Shown here: positions 1 to 8,747 of the stretch, in pieces | Layout of the letters: each line of letters begins with the position of its first letter | Position numbering within the stretch: position 1 is the stretch's first letter | NCBI GenBank assembly: GCA_944325495.1 | Contig: CALVAD010000003.1 | Coordinates: 1 to 64,000 of the forward strand | Reading direction: 5' to 3' | Length of the DNA: 64,000 nt | Origin: an uncultured Bacteroidales bacterium | GTDB lineage: Bacteria; Bacteroidota; Bacteroidia; Bacteroidales; UBA932 | Position numbers and translations under genes: made by a program | The notes under the pieces: generated by a model | Database searches by the model: none | What the model was told of the DNA's origin: nothing | Seen by the model: the letters and a program-made list of their open reading frames with translations, nothing else

Positions 1-70
1 CCCAACTTTACATTCTTGGGTGTAAAATCGGGTGCTTAATTTGTAAAACATTGATTTCCAATGTCTATTG

Positions 71-144
71 CGGTGCGGAAGGGACTCGAACCCTCGACCT
101 CCGGCGTGACAGGCCGGCATTCTAACCAGCTGAACTACCGCACC
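71..144 (-). tRNA. tRNA-Asp (GTC)
   Basis: Read on the minus strand this folds as a full cloverleaf. The acceptor stem is GGTGCGG/CCGCACC with discriminator G, the D arm contains AGTTCAGCTGGTTAGA, the anticodon stem is CCGGC/GCCGG with loop CTGTCAC (anticodon GTC), and the T arm contains GGTTCGAGTCC. The 3' CCA is not encoded. The closest textbook match is bacterial tRNA-Asp. Confidence 0.96.
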
Positions 145-184
145 AGGTTTCCATTTGCTGGTCGCTTTCCGGTGAAAGCGGATG

Positions 185-214
185 CAAATATAGACATATT
201 TCGTGAAATTGCAA
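185..214 (-). promoter_or_regulatory. Promoter of tRNA-Asp
   Basis: On the minus strand TATATTTG (185-192) matches the Bacteroidetes -7 consensus TAnnTTTG. A TTGC box lies 18 bp further upstream (211-214), near the expected -33 position. It sits about 40 bp upstream of the tRNA 5' end. Motif match only. Confidence 0.55.
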
Positions 215-274
215 CTATGCTTGTGAAAAAATTTGAAAGGGATTTTAAAATCAGTTCTGCATGAGGGTGGCCGC

Positions 275-305
275 TTGAATAATTTCCAACTGCTTCTTAT
301 CTTTG
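275..305 (+). promoter_or_regulatory. Promoter of the polysaccharide export operon
   Basis: TATCTTTG at 298-305 fits TAnnTTTG, and TTGA at 275-278 lies exactly 19 bp upstream as a -33 box. The ATG of the Wza-like gene follows at 326, giving a leader of roughly 15 nt. Confidence 0.6.
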
Positions 306-325
306 CAAGTTCAATAAAATCAGAT

Positions 326-2722
326 ATGAAAAAGATTATAGTTCTTCTTGCTGCGCTTCTATGTCTCGCGTGCGTGCATGCGGCTGCGCAGATGACGGAC
401 TCGCAAGTGATCGAATATGCCAAGTCGGCCATGTCAGCCGGGAAGAATCCCGAGCAGATCGCGAGGGAACTTTTCCAGAAAGGGGTGACGAGGGAGCAGG
501 CTGAAAGGATACGCAGCACCTATTCTCAGGAGAGCAACACCTCCGTGACGGGCCGCATGGTCGACAGGCGGCTGACTTCCCGCAGCCGTTCCGGAGCCGA
601 CATGGTGGACGAGAATGCCGGCGGAGTCTCCGAGGCCGATGTCTTCTCCGAGGATTCTTCGGCTCTTGTGGCAGGTTCGGCCGAGATTTTCGGTCATGAT
701 ATCTTCAGAGGCAGGAACCTGACCTTCGAACCTAACGAGAACGCCGCCACTCCCGAGAATTACAGACTCGGGCCCGGCGACGAGGTCCTTATCGAGATAT
801 GGGGCGACAACGAGGCTCTTATCGACCAGGTGATTTCTCCGGAGGGGCGCATCAGCATCAGCCGCATAGGCCCCGTCCAGCTCAGCGGCCTGACCATCGA
901 GCAGGCTTCCGAGAAGATACGCCGGCTCCTATCGACCAAATTCTCCGGTCTCGACGGCGACAAGTCATCGGTAAGCGTGACGCTCGGCGGGGTAAGGACC
1001 ATACAGGTCAATGTCATGGGCGAGGTCGGCGTTCCCGGCACCTACAGGCTTTCATCCTTCTCCACGGTGTTCAATGCGATATACCGTGCCGGCGGAGTTG
1101 CCGATTCGGGAACCATGCGCGGAATCAAGGTCGTCCGGTCCGGTGAGGAGATAGCTTCGGTGGATGTCTACGGCTACCTTCTTGAAGGCAGGACTGAAAG
1201 CGACATCCGTCTTCAGGACGGGGACATAGTCATAGTGCCCACCTACGACAGGCTCGTCACGGTGAACGGCAAGGTCAAGCGTCCCATGATATATGAGATG
1301 AAGGAAGGGGAGACTCTCGCCAGGCTGCTGGAATATGCAGGCGGCTTCTCGAGCGACGCCTACCGCTCCAACATCAATGTGCTGCGCCAGACCGGTGACG
1401 AAAAGGAGATATTCACCGTCCGCCAGCAGGACTATGCTTCCTGCGTGCTGGACGACGGCGACGTGGTGGAGGTAGGATCTTCACTGGACCGCTTTGCCAA
1501 CATGGTGGAGGTCCGGGGCTATGTCTTCCGTCCGGGGATGTATGAACTCGGCGGCGACATCGCGACCCTGCGCCAGCTCGTGGACATGGCCGGCGGCCCC
1601 ACCGAGGACGCCTTCCTGTCCCGGGCCATACTCATGAGGGAGAAGGCCGACCTGTCGGTGGAGAACATGGCCGTGGATCTTGGAGGCATACTTGACGGAA
1701 GCGCCGAGGACATGCTCCTGAGGAAGAACGACGTGCTCGTGGTATCCGGAATACACGAGATCAACGACCGCGGAACCCTCACCATCAACGGCATGGTGGC
1801 GAATCCCGGCGAGTTCGTGTTCTCCGACAACACCACCATAGAGGACCTGATCCTGCGTGCGGGCGGACTGCTCGAAGGCGCGTCGACTGCCAGAGTCGAT
1901 ATCGCGAGGCGCATGATGGACCCCGCGAGCACCACGGCCTCCGACACGCTCGGCATATCGTTCAGCTTTCCCATCAAGGACGGATTCGCCGTTGACGGCG
2001 GGGAGGATTTCATACTGGAGCCTTACGACGTGGTTTCCGTGCGCATGTCGCCCGGCTACCGCCGCCAGACCTATGTGAATCTCGAAGGGGCCGTGACCTT
2101 CCCCGGCCAGTACCAGCTGCTCGACAAGGGAGAGCGTCTCTCCGATGTCATAGAGCGTGCCGGCGGCATGACCCGCCAGGCCTACGCCAGGGGAGCGAGG
2201 ATACTGCGTGTCAATGACAATGCCGACAGTGACGCCCTTCGGCGCCTGATGGACAAGGAGGGCGGCCGTGACAGCCTGAGAATAGACCTGGCGTCCGATC
2301 TCTACAATGTGGCCGTCGATCTCGAGCTCGCCATGAAGAATCCGGGTTCGGACCATGACGTCGTGCTGAAGAGCGGCGACAGGATAGTGATACCTGAATA
2401 TTCCGGAACGGTGCGCGTGATAGGCGAGGTGATGTTCCCCAACGCCGTCACATACTCCGAGGGCAAGTCCGTGAAATATTATGTGGACGCCGCCGGCGGC
2501 TACAGCACTAACGCCAAGCGGTCAAAGGCCTACATAGTCTATATGAACGGATCGGCCGCCCGGTTCGGCGCCGCCGGAGCCAAGGTGGAGCCCGGGTGCA
2601 CCATAGTCGTGCCCGCGAAGCCGGAACGCGACAAGATGACGATAGGCGAACTGTCCGCGATGACCAGCGCCTCCAGCTCGATAGTTTCTATAATTGCATT
2701 GCTTGCTAACCTGTTCATGTAA
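326..2722 (+). CDS. Wza-like polysaccharide export protein with SLBB repeats
   Basis: Outer-membrane or periplasmic exopolysaccharide export protein of about 798 residues. The chosen ATG at 326 gives a clean signal peptide (MKKIIVLLAALLCLACVHAAAQ) and sits just behind a TAnnTTTG promoter; an in-frame ATG at 233 would add an implausible leader. After a short helical stretch comes the Poly_export domain (around residues 145-225, YRLGPGDEVLIEIWG), then several SLBB repeats recognisable by VxVxGEVxxPG and AGG blocks, and a hydrophobic C-terminal tail. The length is normal for the long multi-SLBB Bacteroidetes type. The Wzz-like gene starts 1 bp after the stop, so the two are co-transcribed. Function is assigned by family; the polymer is unknown. 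Confidence 0.9.
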   Translation: MKKIIVLLAALLCLACVHAAAQMTDSQVIEYAKSAMSAGKNPEQIARELFQKGVTREQAERIRSTYSQESNTSVTGRMVDRRLTSRSRSGADMVDENAGGVSEADVFSEDSSALVAGSAEIFGHDIFRGRNLTFEPNENAATPENYRLGPGDEVLIEIWGDNEALIDQVISPEGRISISRIGPVQLSGLTIEQASEKIRRLLSTKFSGLDGDKSSVSVTLGGVRTIQVNVMGEVGVPGTYRLSSFSTVFNAIYRAGGVADSGTMRGIKVVRSGEEIASVDVYGYLLEGRTESDIRLQDGDIVIVPTYDRLVTVNGKVKRPMIYEMKEGETLARLLEYAGGFSSDAYRSNINVLRQTGDEKEIFTVRQQDYASCVLDDGDVVEVGSSLDRFANMVEVRGYVFRPGMYELGGDIATLRQLVDMAGGPTEDAFLSRAILMREKADLSVENMAVDLGGILDGSAEDMLLRKNDVLVVSGIHEINDRGTLTINGMVANPGEFVFSDNTTIEDLILRAGGLLEGASTARVDIARRMMDPASTTASDTLGISFSFPIKDGFAVDGGEDFILEPYDVVSVRMSPGYRRQTYVNLEGAVTFPGQYQLLDKGERLSDVIERAGGMTRQAYARGARILRVNDNADSDALRRLMDKEGGRDSLRIDLASDLYNVAVDLELAMKNPGSDHDVVLKSGDRIVIPEYSGTVRVIGEVMFPNAVTYSEGKSVKYYVDAAGGYSTNAKRSKAYIVYMNGSAARFGAAGAKVEPGCTIVVPAKPERDKMTIGELSAMTSASSSIVSIIALLANLFM

Positions 2723-2723
2723 G

Positions 2724-3884
2724 ATGGAAGAGAAGAACAACATAACGGAAGAGCAGTACGAGGAGATAGACCTGATGGAACTTCTGCGCAAGCTCCTGAA
2801 GAACTGGAAACTGATACTCAAATGGTGCGGGGTGGCCGCCGCGATAGGGCTGGTGGTCGGCTTCAGCATCCCCAGGCAGTACACGGTGACCGTGAGCCTC
2901 GCGCCTGAGTTCGTGTCGCGCGGAAGCTCATCCCTCGCTTCGCTTGCTTCCTTTGCCGGAATAAACCTCAACAATGTGTCGACATCCGACGCGGTGTATC
3001 CTGACCTGTATCCCGACATAGTCGCGTCGACGCCTTTCATGATAGAGCTCTTTTCCGTCCCGGTGGAGTTCAGCCATAAGGACGAGACCGTCTCTACGGA
3101 CATGTACGACTACATGAAGAACTATACGAAGTCTCCATGGTGGTCCTATGTGGTCAGCGCCCCGATGAAAGCTCTCGGCTGGTTCACGGGCCTGTTCCGC
3201 GAGAAGGAGGAGAAAGTCGAAGGCTATGCCGGCATGGACCCCGCGGCCCTGACCCTGGAGCAGCAGAACATATGCAAGGCTCTCAGTGACAATATCAGCA
3301 TAAGCGTCGATAGCAAGACAGCGGAAATCACGGCCGAAGTCACCATGCAGGACCCGGACGTGGCGGCAGAACTGGCTACCGAACTTATAGACAAACTGCA
3401 GGAGTATGTGACAGCATACAGGACCGAGAAGTCGCGCAAGGACCTGAACTACTATCAGGAACTCTACGACGAAGCCAAGGCTGTCTATTATGAGTCACAG
3501 CAGGCTTATGCGAAATATGTCGACGCCAACCAGGGGGTTGTAAGGCAGAGCGTGCTGATAGAGCAGGAGCGCCTGCGCCATGAGATGGAGCTGAACAGCA
3601 CTCTCTATACCGCCTGCGCCCAGCAGCTGCAGACGGCCAAGGCCAAGGTGCAGATGGAAACTCCCGTCTTCGCCGTGATCGACCCTCCCACCAGACCGCT
3701 GCGCCCGAGCAAGCCTTCGAAGATGATGACCCTCATAGCGTTCATCTTCCTCGGCGGTGTCTGCTCATGCGTATGGGTGCTCTGGGGCCGCGAATGGACG
3801 CAGAATTTCAGGAAGACGATGAATGACGGCTCTGACGCTGACGGAAAGCCGGACGGACCGGAAGACGCCGGAAATAAAAAGTAG
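2724..3884 (+). CDS. Wzz/Wzc-N-type chain-length determinant protein
   Basis: Inner-membrane polysaccharide co-polymerase of about 386 residues that would set polymer length and couple to the Wza-like exporter. The ATG at 2724 directly follows the exporter stop and gives an acidic N terminus followed by the first membrane segment (LILKWCGVAAAIGLVVGF, about residues 31-50). A long periplasmic region with a coiled-coil part (YYQELYDEAKAVYYESQQAYAKY) comes next, then the proline-rich PPTRPLRPSKPSK motif typical of Wzz before the second membrane helix (around 335-355). It has no C-terminal tyrosine kinase domain, so it is Wzz-like rather than full Wzc. The C-terminal tail is charged and low in complexity. 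Confidence 0.88.
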   Translation: MEEKNNITEEQYEEIDLMELLRKLLKNWKLILKWCGVAAAIGLVVGFSIPRQYTVTVSLAPEFVSRGSSSLASLASFAGINLNNVSTSDAVYPDLYPDIVASTPFMIELFSVPVEFSHKDETVSTDMYDYMKNYTKSPWWSYVVSAPMKALGWFTGLFREKEEKVEGYAGMDPAALTLEQQNICKALSDNISISVDSKTAEITAEVTMQDPDVAAELATELIDKLQEYVTAYRTEKSRKDLNYYQELYDEAKAVYYESQQAYAKYVDANQGVVRQSVLIEQERLRHEMELNSTLYTACAQQLQTAKAKVQMETPVFAVIDPPTRPLRPSKPSKMMTLIAFIFLGGVCSCVWVLWGREWTQNFRKTMNDGSDADGKPDGPEDAGNKK

Positions 3885-3896
3885 AACAGGCTTCAA

Positions 3897-6695
3897 TTGG
3901 CGGAGGAGAACATAGAAATCAGAGGCGCCAGAGTCAATAATCTCAAGAATCTGTCGCTGGACATACCGAGAGGTGAATTTGTCGTGGTGACCGGGATATC
4001 CGGTTCCGGCAAGTCTTCTCTCGTGTTCGATACATTGTACGCCGAAGGGCAGCGGCGCTTTTCCGAGAGCCTGTCATCGTATGCGCGGCAGTTTCTGGGC
4101 CGCATGACCAAGCCCGACGTCGACTCGATAGAAGGCATTCCTCCTGCGATAGCCATCGAGCAGAAGGTCACGACGCGGAATCCGCGTTCCACCGTCGCCA
4201 CCACGACCGAGATCTATGACTATCTCCGGCTGCTGTTCGCCCGGGTCGGACATACTTTTTCCCCCGTATCCGGAAAGGAGGTCCATAAGGACTCGGTGGA
4301 TTCCGTGATGGCCTGGCTGTCCTCGCGTCATTCTACCTGCTATGTGCTATCCGACCTTAAATGGGCGCAGCGTGACGACAAGGTCGAGCTCATGCTGGGC
4401 TTGAAGGAGGACGGATTCAACCGCCTGTTCGCGGACGGCATGCCGCTGCGTATCGATGAGATGCTGCAGAAGGACGGTGACTATCCGGAGGACGTATGGC
4501 TGCTGGTCGACCGTGTCCGCATGCCCGAAAGCGGGGATATGGATGCGGATACCCGCGCCCGCCTCCAGTCTTCGCTCGCCACAGCCTTTTCGAAAGGCGG
4601 CGGGGACATGGCCATAGCCGAGGAGGGCGGCGGACTGCAGCGTTTCTGCAGCCGTTTCGAACTTGACGGCATCGTTTTCCGCGAACCCGACGAGTATCTT
4701 TTCAGTTTCAACTCCCCTTTGGGCGCGTGTCCGGTCTGCGGCGGCCTCGGGAAGATCATCGGAGTCAGCGAGGATCTCGTGATTCCCGACAAGACAAAGA
4801 GCATATATGACGGGGCCATTGCCTGCTGGCGCGGCGAGAAGATGGGCTGGTTCAAGGATCATCTGATAAAGGTCGCGGACAGATACGGCATACCGGTGTT
4901 CGAGCCGTACTGCAATCTTTCCGAGAAGGTCAGGAAGCTTATCTGGGATGCGCATTCTGTCGAGGGGGACGATAACTCCCTCGTCGGCATCAAGGAATTC
5001 TTCGACTGGGTGGAGACCCAGCGCTACAAGATACAGTTCAAATACATGCTCTCCCGTTTCAGCGGACGCACGGAATGCCGCGCCTGCGGGGGAAGCCGTC
5101 TGCGCAAGGAGGCTCTCTGGGTGCGCGTGGACGGGAAGAACATTCACGAGGTGCTCTCGATGAATGTCGATTCGGCTCTGGAGTTCTTCCGCAGCCTGCA
5201 CCTGTCGGACTCCGAGCGCGAGGTGGCGGCCGAACCGCTCTCCGAGATAATCTCGCGTCTCGAATGCATCAGGGATGTGGGGCTGTCGTACCTGACGCTC
5301 AACCGGGCATGCAATACGCTTTCGGGTGGAGAGAGCCAGCGCATAAACCTTGTCACGGCGCTCGGCTCCAGCCTCGTCGGCTCGATGTATATCCTGGACG
5401 AGCCGAGCATAGGGCTGCATCCCCGCGATACGGAGAAGCTCATAGGCGTGCTGCGGCGTCTGCGCGACATAGGCAACACAGTGATAGTCGTGGAGCACGA
5501 CGAGGAGATAATGCGCGCCGCCGACCTGCTTATCGACATGGGCCCGCTGGCCGGCAGTGAAGGCGGAGAAGTGGTGTTTTCCGGAAAACTCGGGGACAGC
5601 CTCCCGCAGGACGCCGTGGGAAGATCGGTCACTCTGCAATATCTTTCCGGACTGCGCGGCCGCTATCGCCGCGAGCGTCGCGGCTGGCAGTATTCCATCA
5701 CCGTCAAGGGCGCGATGGAGCACAATCTCAAGGATATAGACGTGCGCTTCCCGCTCGGTGTGCTGACCGTGGTCAGCGGAGTCTCGGGTTCGGGGAAATC
5801 ATCACTGGTGGGCGACATCCTGTATCCGGCTCTGTATCGCCGCATCCATGATTCCGGTGACCAGCCGGGGGCCTTCCGCGGTCTGGCCGGCAATCTGGAC
5901 AGGATAACGCGGGTCGAATATGTCGACCAGAATCCCATAGGGCGCAGTTCGCGTTCGAACGCCGTCACCTATCTGAAGGCATATGACGATATACGGAAAC
6001 TGCTTTCGGAGCAGCAGTATGCGAGAATCAACGGTTTCGGGCCGAACTATTTCTCCTTCAACACCGACGGAGGACGCTGTCCGGAATGTCAGGGCGAGGG
6101 GGTCGTGAGGATAGAGATGCAGTTCATGGCCGATGTGGAGATGGTCTGCGAGGAGTGCGGCGGAAGGCGTTTCAAGCCGGAGGTGCTGGAAGTGCGTTAC
6201 AGGGGAAAGAATGTCGACGACATTCTCAACATGAGCGTCGACGAGGCCATCGAGTTCTTCGGCGCGGGGAAGGAGATGGAATCGCAGTCGGTCGCCGACA
6301 AGCTCCGTCCGCTCAGGGATGTCGGGCTCGGCTACATCAAGCTCGGGCAGAGCAGCTCGACGCTCTCGGGCGGCGAGAGCCAGAGGATAAAGCTGGCGTA
6401 CTTCCTGTCCGTCAGCAAGAATTCCGGCAAGCCGGAGAGAATAATGTTCATTTTCGACGAACCGACGACCGGCCTGCATTTCTATGATGTCGAGAAGCTG
6501 CTCAAAGCCTTCGACGTGCTGCTGCGGGGCGGACATTCGCTCGTGGTGGTGGAACATAATCCCGATGTGATAAGGTCGGCCGACTGGATCATCGACCTCG
6601 GCCCCGACGCCGGGGACGCCGGTGGCCGGGTGGTGTTCGAAGGCACGCCGGAGGATCTGAAGAAGACAGACACTTTTACGGCGAGGTATATATGA
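3897..6695 (+). CDS. uvrA: UvrABC excinuclease subunit A
   Basis: DNA-damage recognition ATPase of nucleotide excision repair, about 932 residues, normal length. It has two ABC ATPase halves: Walker A GISGSGKSS near residue 35 and GVSGSGKSS near residue 630, each with an LSGGESQR signature (TLSGGESQRINL and TLSGGESQRIKL). Zinc-finger cysteine pairs are visible (CPVCGG, CRACGG, CPECQGEG, CEECGG), as are DEPSIGLHPRD and DEPTTGLHF. The only plausible start is TTG at 3897, because the next in-frame ATG is deep inside the first ATPase domain. It lies 12 bp behind the chain-length gene and its TGA overlaps an ATG (ATGA at 6692), so it is embedded in the exopolysaccharide operon. Confidence 0.95.
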   Translation: MAEENIEIRGARVNNLKNLSLDIPRGEFVVVTGISGSGKSSLVFDTLYAEGQRRFSESLSSYARQFLGRMTKPDVDSIEGIPPAIAIEQKVTTRNPRSTVATTTEIYDYLRLLFARVGHTFSPVSGKEVHKDSVDSVMAWLSSRHSTCYVLSDLKWAQRDDKVELMLGLKEDGFNRLFADGMPLRIDEMLQKDGDYPEDVWLLVDRVRMPESGDMDADTRARLQSSLATAFSKGGGDMAIAEEGGGLQRFCSRFELDGIVFREPDEYLFSFNSPLGACPVCGGLGKIIGVSEDLVIPDKTKSIYDGAIACWRGEKMGWFKDHLIKVADRYGIPVFEPYCNLSEKVRKLIWDAHSVEGDDNSLVGIKEFFDWVETQRYKIQFKYMLSRFSGRTECRACGGSRLRKEALWVRVDGKNIHEVLSMNVDSALEFFRSLHLSDSEREVAAEPLSEIISRLECIRDVGLSYLTLNRACNTLSGGESQRINLVTALGSSLVGSMYILDEPSIGLHPRDTEKLIGVLRRLRDIGNTVIVVEHDEEIMRAADLLIDMGPLAGSEGGEVVFSGKLGDSLPQDAVGRSVTLQYLSGLRGRYRRERRGWQYSITVKGAMEHNLKDIDVRFPLGVLTVVSGVSGSGKSSLVGDILYPALYRRIHDSGDQPGAFRGLAGNLDRITRVEYVDQNPIGRSSRSNAVTYLKAYDDIRKLLSEQQYARINGFGPNYFSFNTDGGRCPECQGEGVVRIEMQFMADVEMVCEECGGRRFKPEVLEVRYRGKNVDDILNMSVDEAIEFFGAGKEMESQSVADKLRPLRDVGLGYIKLGQSSSTLSGGESQRIKLAYFLSVSKNSGKPERIMFIFDEPTTGLHFYDVEKLLKAFDVLLRGGHSLVVVEHNPDVIRSADWIIDLGPDAGDAGGRVVFEGTPEDLKKTDTFTARYI

Positions 6696-6734
6696 CGGAG
6701 AGGATTGCAGCGCTGACCATGGTCAGGAACGATG
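6675..6734 (+). repeat. Duplicated uvrA/glycosyltransferase junction, copy A
   Basis: These 60 bp cover the last codons of uvrA, its ATGA overlap and the first 14 codons of a glycosyltransferase. They recur at 7858-7919 with two substitutions and a 2-bp length difference in the TATA run. Similarity continues upstream into uvrA (GATCTGAA at 6654 versus 7838, GGTGGCCGGG at 6621 versus 7828) with gaps. Confidence 0.9.
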
Positions 6735-6799
6735 CAACGGAGAGAGTGGCGACACGCATCAAATATTCAAGGTGTTTTGAGACAGAGAAAGCGATATAA
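6692..6799 (+). pseudogene. Truncated 5' remnant of a glycosyltransferase gene
   Basis: A 35-codon frame opening with MTERIAALTMVRND, which is nearly identical to the start of the intact glycosyltransferase at 7877 (MTKRIAALTMVRND). After the Asp codon the sequence diverges and reaches TAA at 6797. The ATG overlaps the uvrA stop. It is best read as the broken first copy left when the GT2 gene at 6813 came to lie between uvrA and its original downstream neighbour. Confidence 0.85.
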
Positions 6800-6812
6800 T
6801 ATTAATTGAAAT

Positions 6813-7787
6813 ATGAAAAAACTCGACAATTCTACTTTAATCAGCGTCATAGTCCCGGTTTTCAATGTAGAGAAGTATCTCGATCGTTGCATAGAGTCCA
6901 TCTGCGCGCAGACATACAGGAATCTCGAGATAATTCTGGTGGATGACGGATCCACGGATTCTTCCGGAAAGAAGTGTGACAGCTGGGCGTTGAAGGATTC
7001 ACGGATAAAGGTGCTGCATGTCGAGAACGGCGGACAGGGCAGGGCCCGAAACATCGGGCTCGATGTCGCGAGAGGGGAGCTGATCGGATTCGTGGACAGC
7101 GACGACTATATCGACGGCGATATGTACAGTTTCCTCTATGACCTTATGGTCGGATACGACGCCGACATCAGCGTGTGCGGCTTTTATTTCGAGGAGAACG
7201 GGAAGAACCGCAGCAGGACTCGGCTGAATGTCCCTCATACATATGGCCGGGACGAGAGCCTCGCCCTCATCGTCAAGGACAGGTTGCTCATGAACTATAT
7301 GTGGGACAAACTCTACAGGCGCGAGCTCTTCGACGGACTCAGGTTCGAGGAAGGCGTGATATTCGAGGACATAAAGTTTATGTACAAGATACTGTATCGG
7401 ATCGACAGGATTGTCATATTCGACCGCTTCAAGTACCATTATGTCCAGAGGAAGGGAAGCACCATCAACCCCAAGTACAAGCCCAGCGTGAACCAGGCAT
7501 ACTTTGTGGCGGTATTCGAGCAGCTGGGCTATCTGATAGCGCACGGTCAGGCTGATGCCGTCCGCCCCATGTTGCGCAGATGCCTGCACGCTACCAAGCG
7601 CCTGATCCTTACTGACGGTACCGACGGGCAGGTAAGGGAGAATCTCAGATGTCTGCAGCCGTATATAGCTTCAGGATATCTGCGCGCGGGTCTATCCAAC
7701 AGCTATAAATATTGGATGCTCGACAAGCATCTCCAGTTATATAAGAGGCTGTACAGATTGAGCAAAGGCCGATTGAGGGGAATGTGA
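6813..7787 (+). CDS. Family 2 glycosyltransferase (EpsH-like)
   Basis: Cytoplasmic GT-A enzyme of about 324 residues that would add one sugar to the exopolysaccharide repeat unit. The N terminus is a textbook GT2 fold: ISVIVPVFNVEKYLDRCIES, LVDDGSTDSS near residue 50, NGGQGRARNIG, and the metal-binding FVDSDDYI near residue 100. The C-terminal part is basic and helical. It is the inserted gene: duplicated copies of the uvrA/glycosyltransferase junction flank it on both sides. Donor and acceptor cannot be told from sequence. Confidence 0.9.
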   Translation: MKKLDNSTLISVIVPVFNVEKYLDRCIESICAQTYRNLEIILVDDGSTDSSGKKCDSWALKDSRIKVLHVENGGQGRARNIGLDVARGELIGFVDSDDYIDGDMYSFLYDLMVGYDADISVCGFYFEENGKNRSRTRLNVPHTYGRDESLALIVKDRLLMNYMWDKLYRRELFDGLRFEEGVIFEDIKFMYKILYRIDRIVIFDRFKYHYVQRKGSTINPKYKPSVNQAYFVAVFEQLGYLIAHGQADAVRPMLRRCLHATKRLILTDGTDGQVRENLRCLQPYIASGYLRAGLSNSYKYWMLDKHLQLYKRLYRLSKGRLRGM

Positions 7788-7857
7788 CGCGATGCGCCTG
7801 ACACCGGGCTCGGGCAGTGTCCGGATGGGTGGCCGGGGATCTGAAAAAAAACATACC

Positions 7858-7919
7858 TTTACGGCGAGATATATATATGACGAAGAGGATTGCAGCGCTG
7901 ACCATGGTCAGGAACGATG
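7858..7919 (+). repeat. Duplicated uvrA/glycosyltransferase junction, copy B
   Basis: Second copy of the 60-bp unit at 6675-6734. Here the uvrA-derived part is non-coding and decayed (7828-7876), while the glycosyltransferase part is the functional 5' end of the gene at 7877. Confidence 0.9.
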
Positions 7920-8716
7920 AATTCTTTCTGCGCAAGTGGGTCGTCTATTACGGCCGCGAGCTTGGAAAGGAGAACCTGTATGTCGTGTTCGACGGGCTGG
8001 ACCAGAATGTCCCGGATTTCTGCGCCGGGGTCAATGTCGAGGTCGTGGAGCATGTGCAGGGCAATGTGCGCGAGGCTGACCGGGGCAGGATCGACCTGCT
8101 TTCGGAGCGGGCAGACAGGCTTTTCGCCCGTTACGACATGGTCATAGGCACGGATGTGGACGAATTCCTGGTGGTGGACCCGCTCGACGGAAGGAGTCTG
8201 GCGGAGTTCCTGTCGCAGACGCAGACCCGGCTGCCGTCAATTTCCGGACTCGGCATCGATGTGGGGCAGAAACTGGGCGAGGAGGGAGCGATAGACGCCT
8301 CCCGGCCTTTTTTGAGCCAGCGCGGCTATGCGAAGCTGTCGACTCGTTACAGCAAGGCGAGCGTGCTGCTGCGTCCCGTGGCCTGGGGTTCGGGTTTCCA
8401 CAGGACCCGCAAGGGAAATTTCCATATAGTCAGGAATCTGTATCTTTTCCATTTCGGCTGTGTCGATCTGGATCGTATCAAGGCCAAGATGAATGACGGA
8501 GAACTTGCGGCGGCAGGATGGACGCGGCATCTGCGCAAGCGTGCAGGAACGATTTTCCTTGTGAGCCGCGTGCCGGCACGCGGCTGGGACGGAACCGTGG
8601 CATGGGCGCGCAGGATTCAGAATGCGGTGCGGCCGCCGTACGCATGGAACAAGCCCGCTATGTTCGAGTTGAAGATAGTGGTGCGTATTCCGGAGAGGTT
8701 TTCCGCAATCGTATGA
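7877..8716 (+). CDS. Glycosyltransferase, Glyco_tranf_2_4/GT92-like
   Basis: About 279 residues. MTKRIAALTMVRNDEFFLRKWVVYY is the usual opening of this group, followed by ADRLFARYDMVIGTDVDEFLVVDP, whose DVDEF is the DxD metal site (around residue 95). A frame opens earlier (GTG at 7817) but that stretch is decayed uvrA 3' sequence, so the ATG at 7877 is preferred; it is also the ATG conserved in the truncated copy at 6692. It was probably once directly coupled to uvrA. The specific sugar is unknown. Confidence 0.85.
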   Translation: MTKRIAALTMVRNDEFFLRKWVVYYGRELGKENLYVVFDGLDQNVPDFCAGVNVEVVEHVQGNVREADRGRIDLLSERADRLFARYDMVIGTDVDEFLVVDPLDGRSLAEFLSQTQTRLPSISGLGIDVGQKLGEEGAIDASRPFLSQRGYAKLSTRYSKASVLLRPVAWGSGFHRTRKGNFHIVRNLYLFHFGCVDLDRIKAKMNDGELAAAGWTRHLRKRAGTIFLVSRVPARGWDGTVAWARRIQNAVRPPYAWNKPAMFELKIVVRIPERFSAIV

Positions 8717-8747
8717 AAGTTTTTGGGAATCGAATTCTTACTGTATC

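Noticed and set aside
4347..5723. Open frame of 458 codons on the minus strand
   Set aside because: Antisense shadow of uvrA.
6692..6799. Functional 35-residue small protein after uvrA
   Set aside because: Its first 14 codons copy the 5' end of the glycosyltransferase at 7877 and the rest matches nothing, so it is a truncated remnant.
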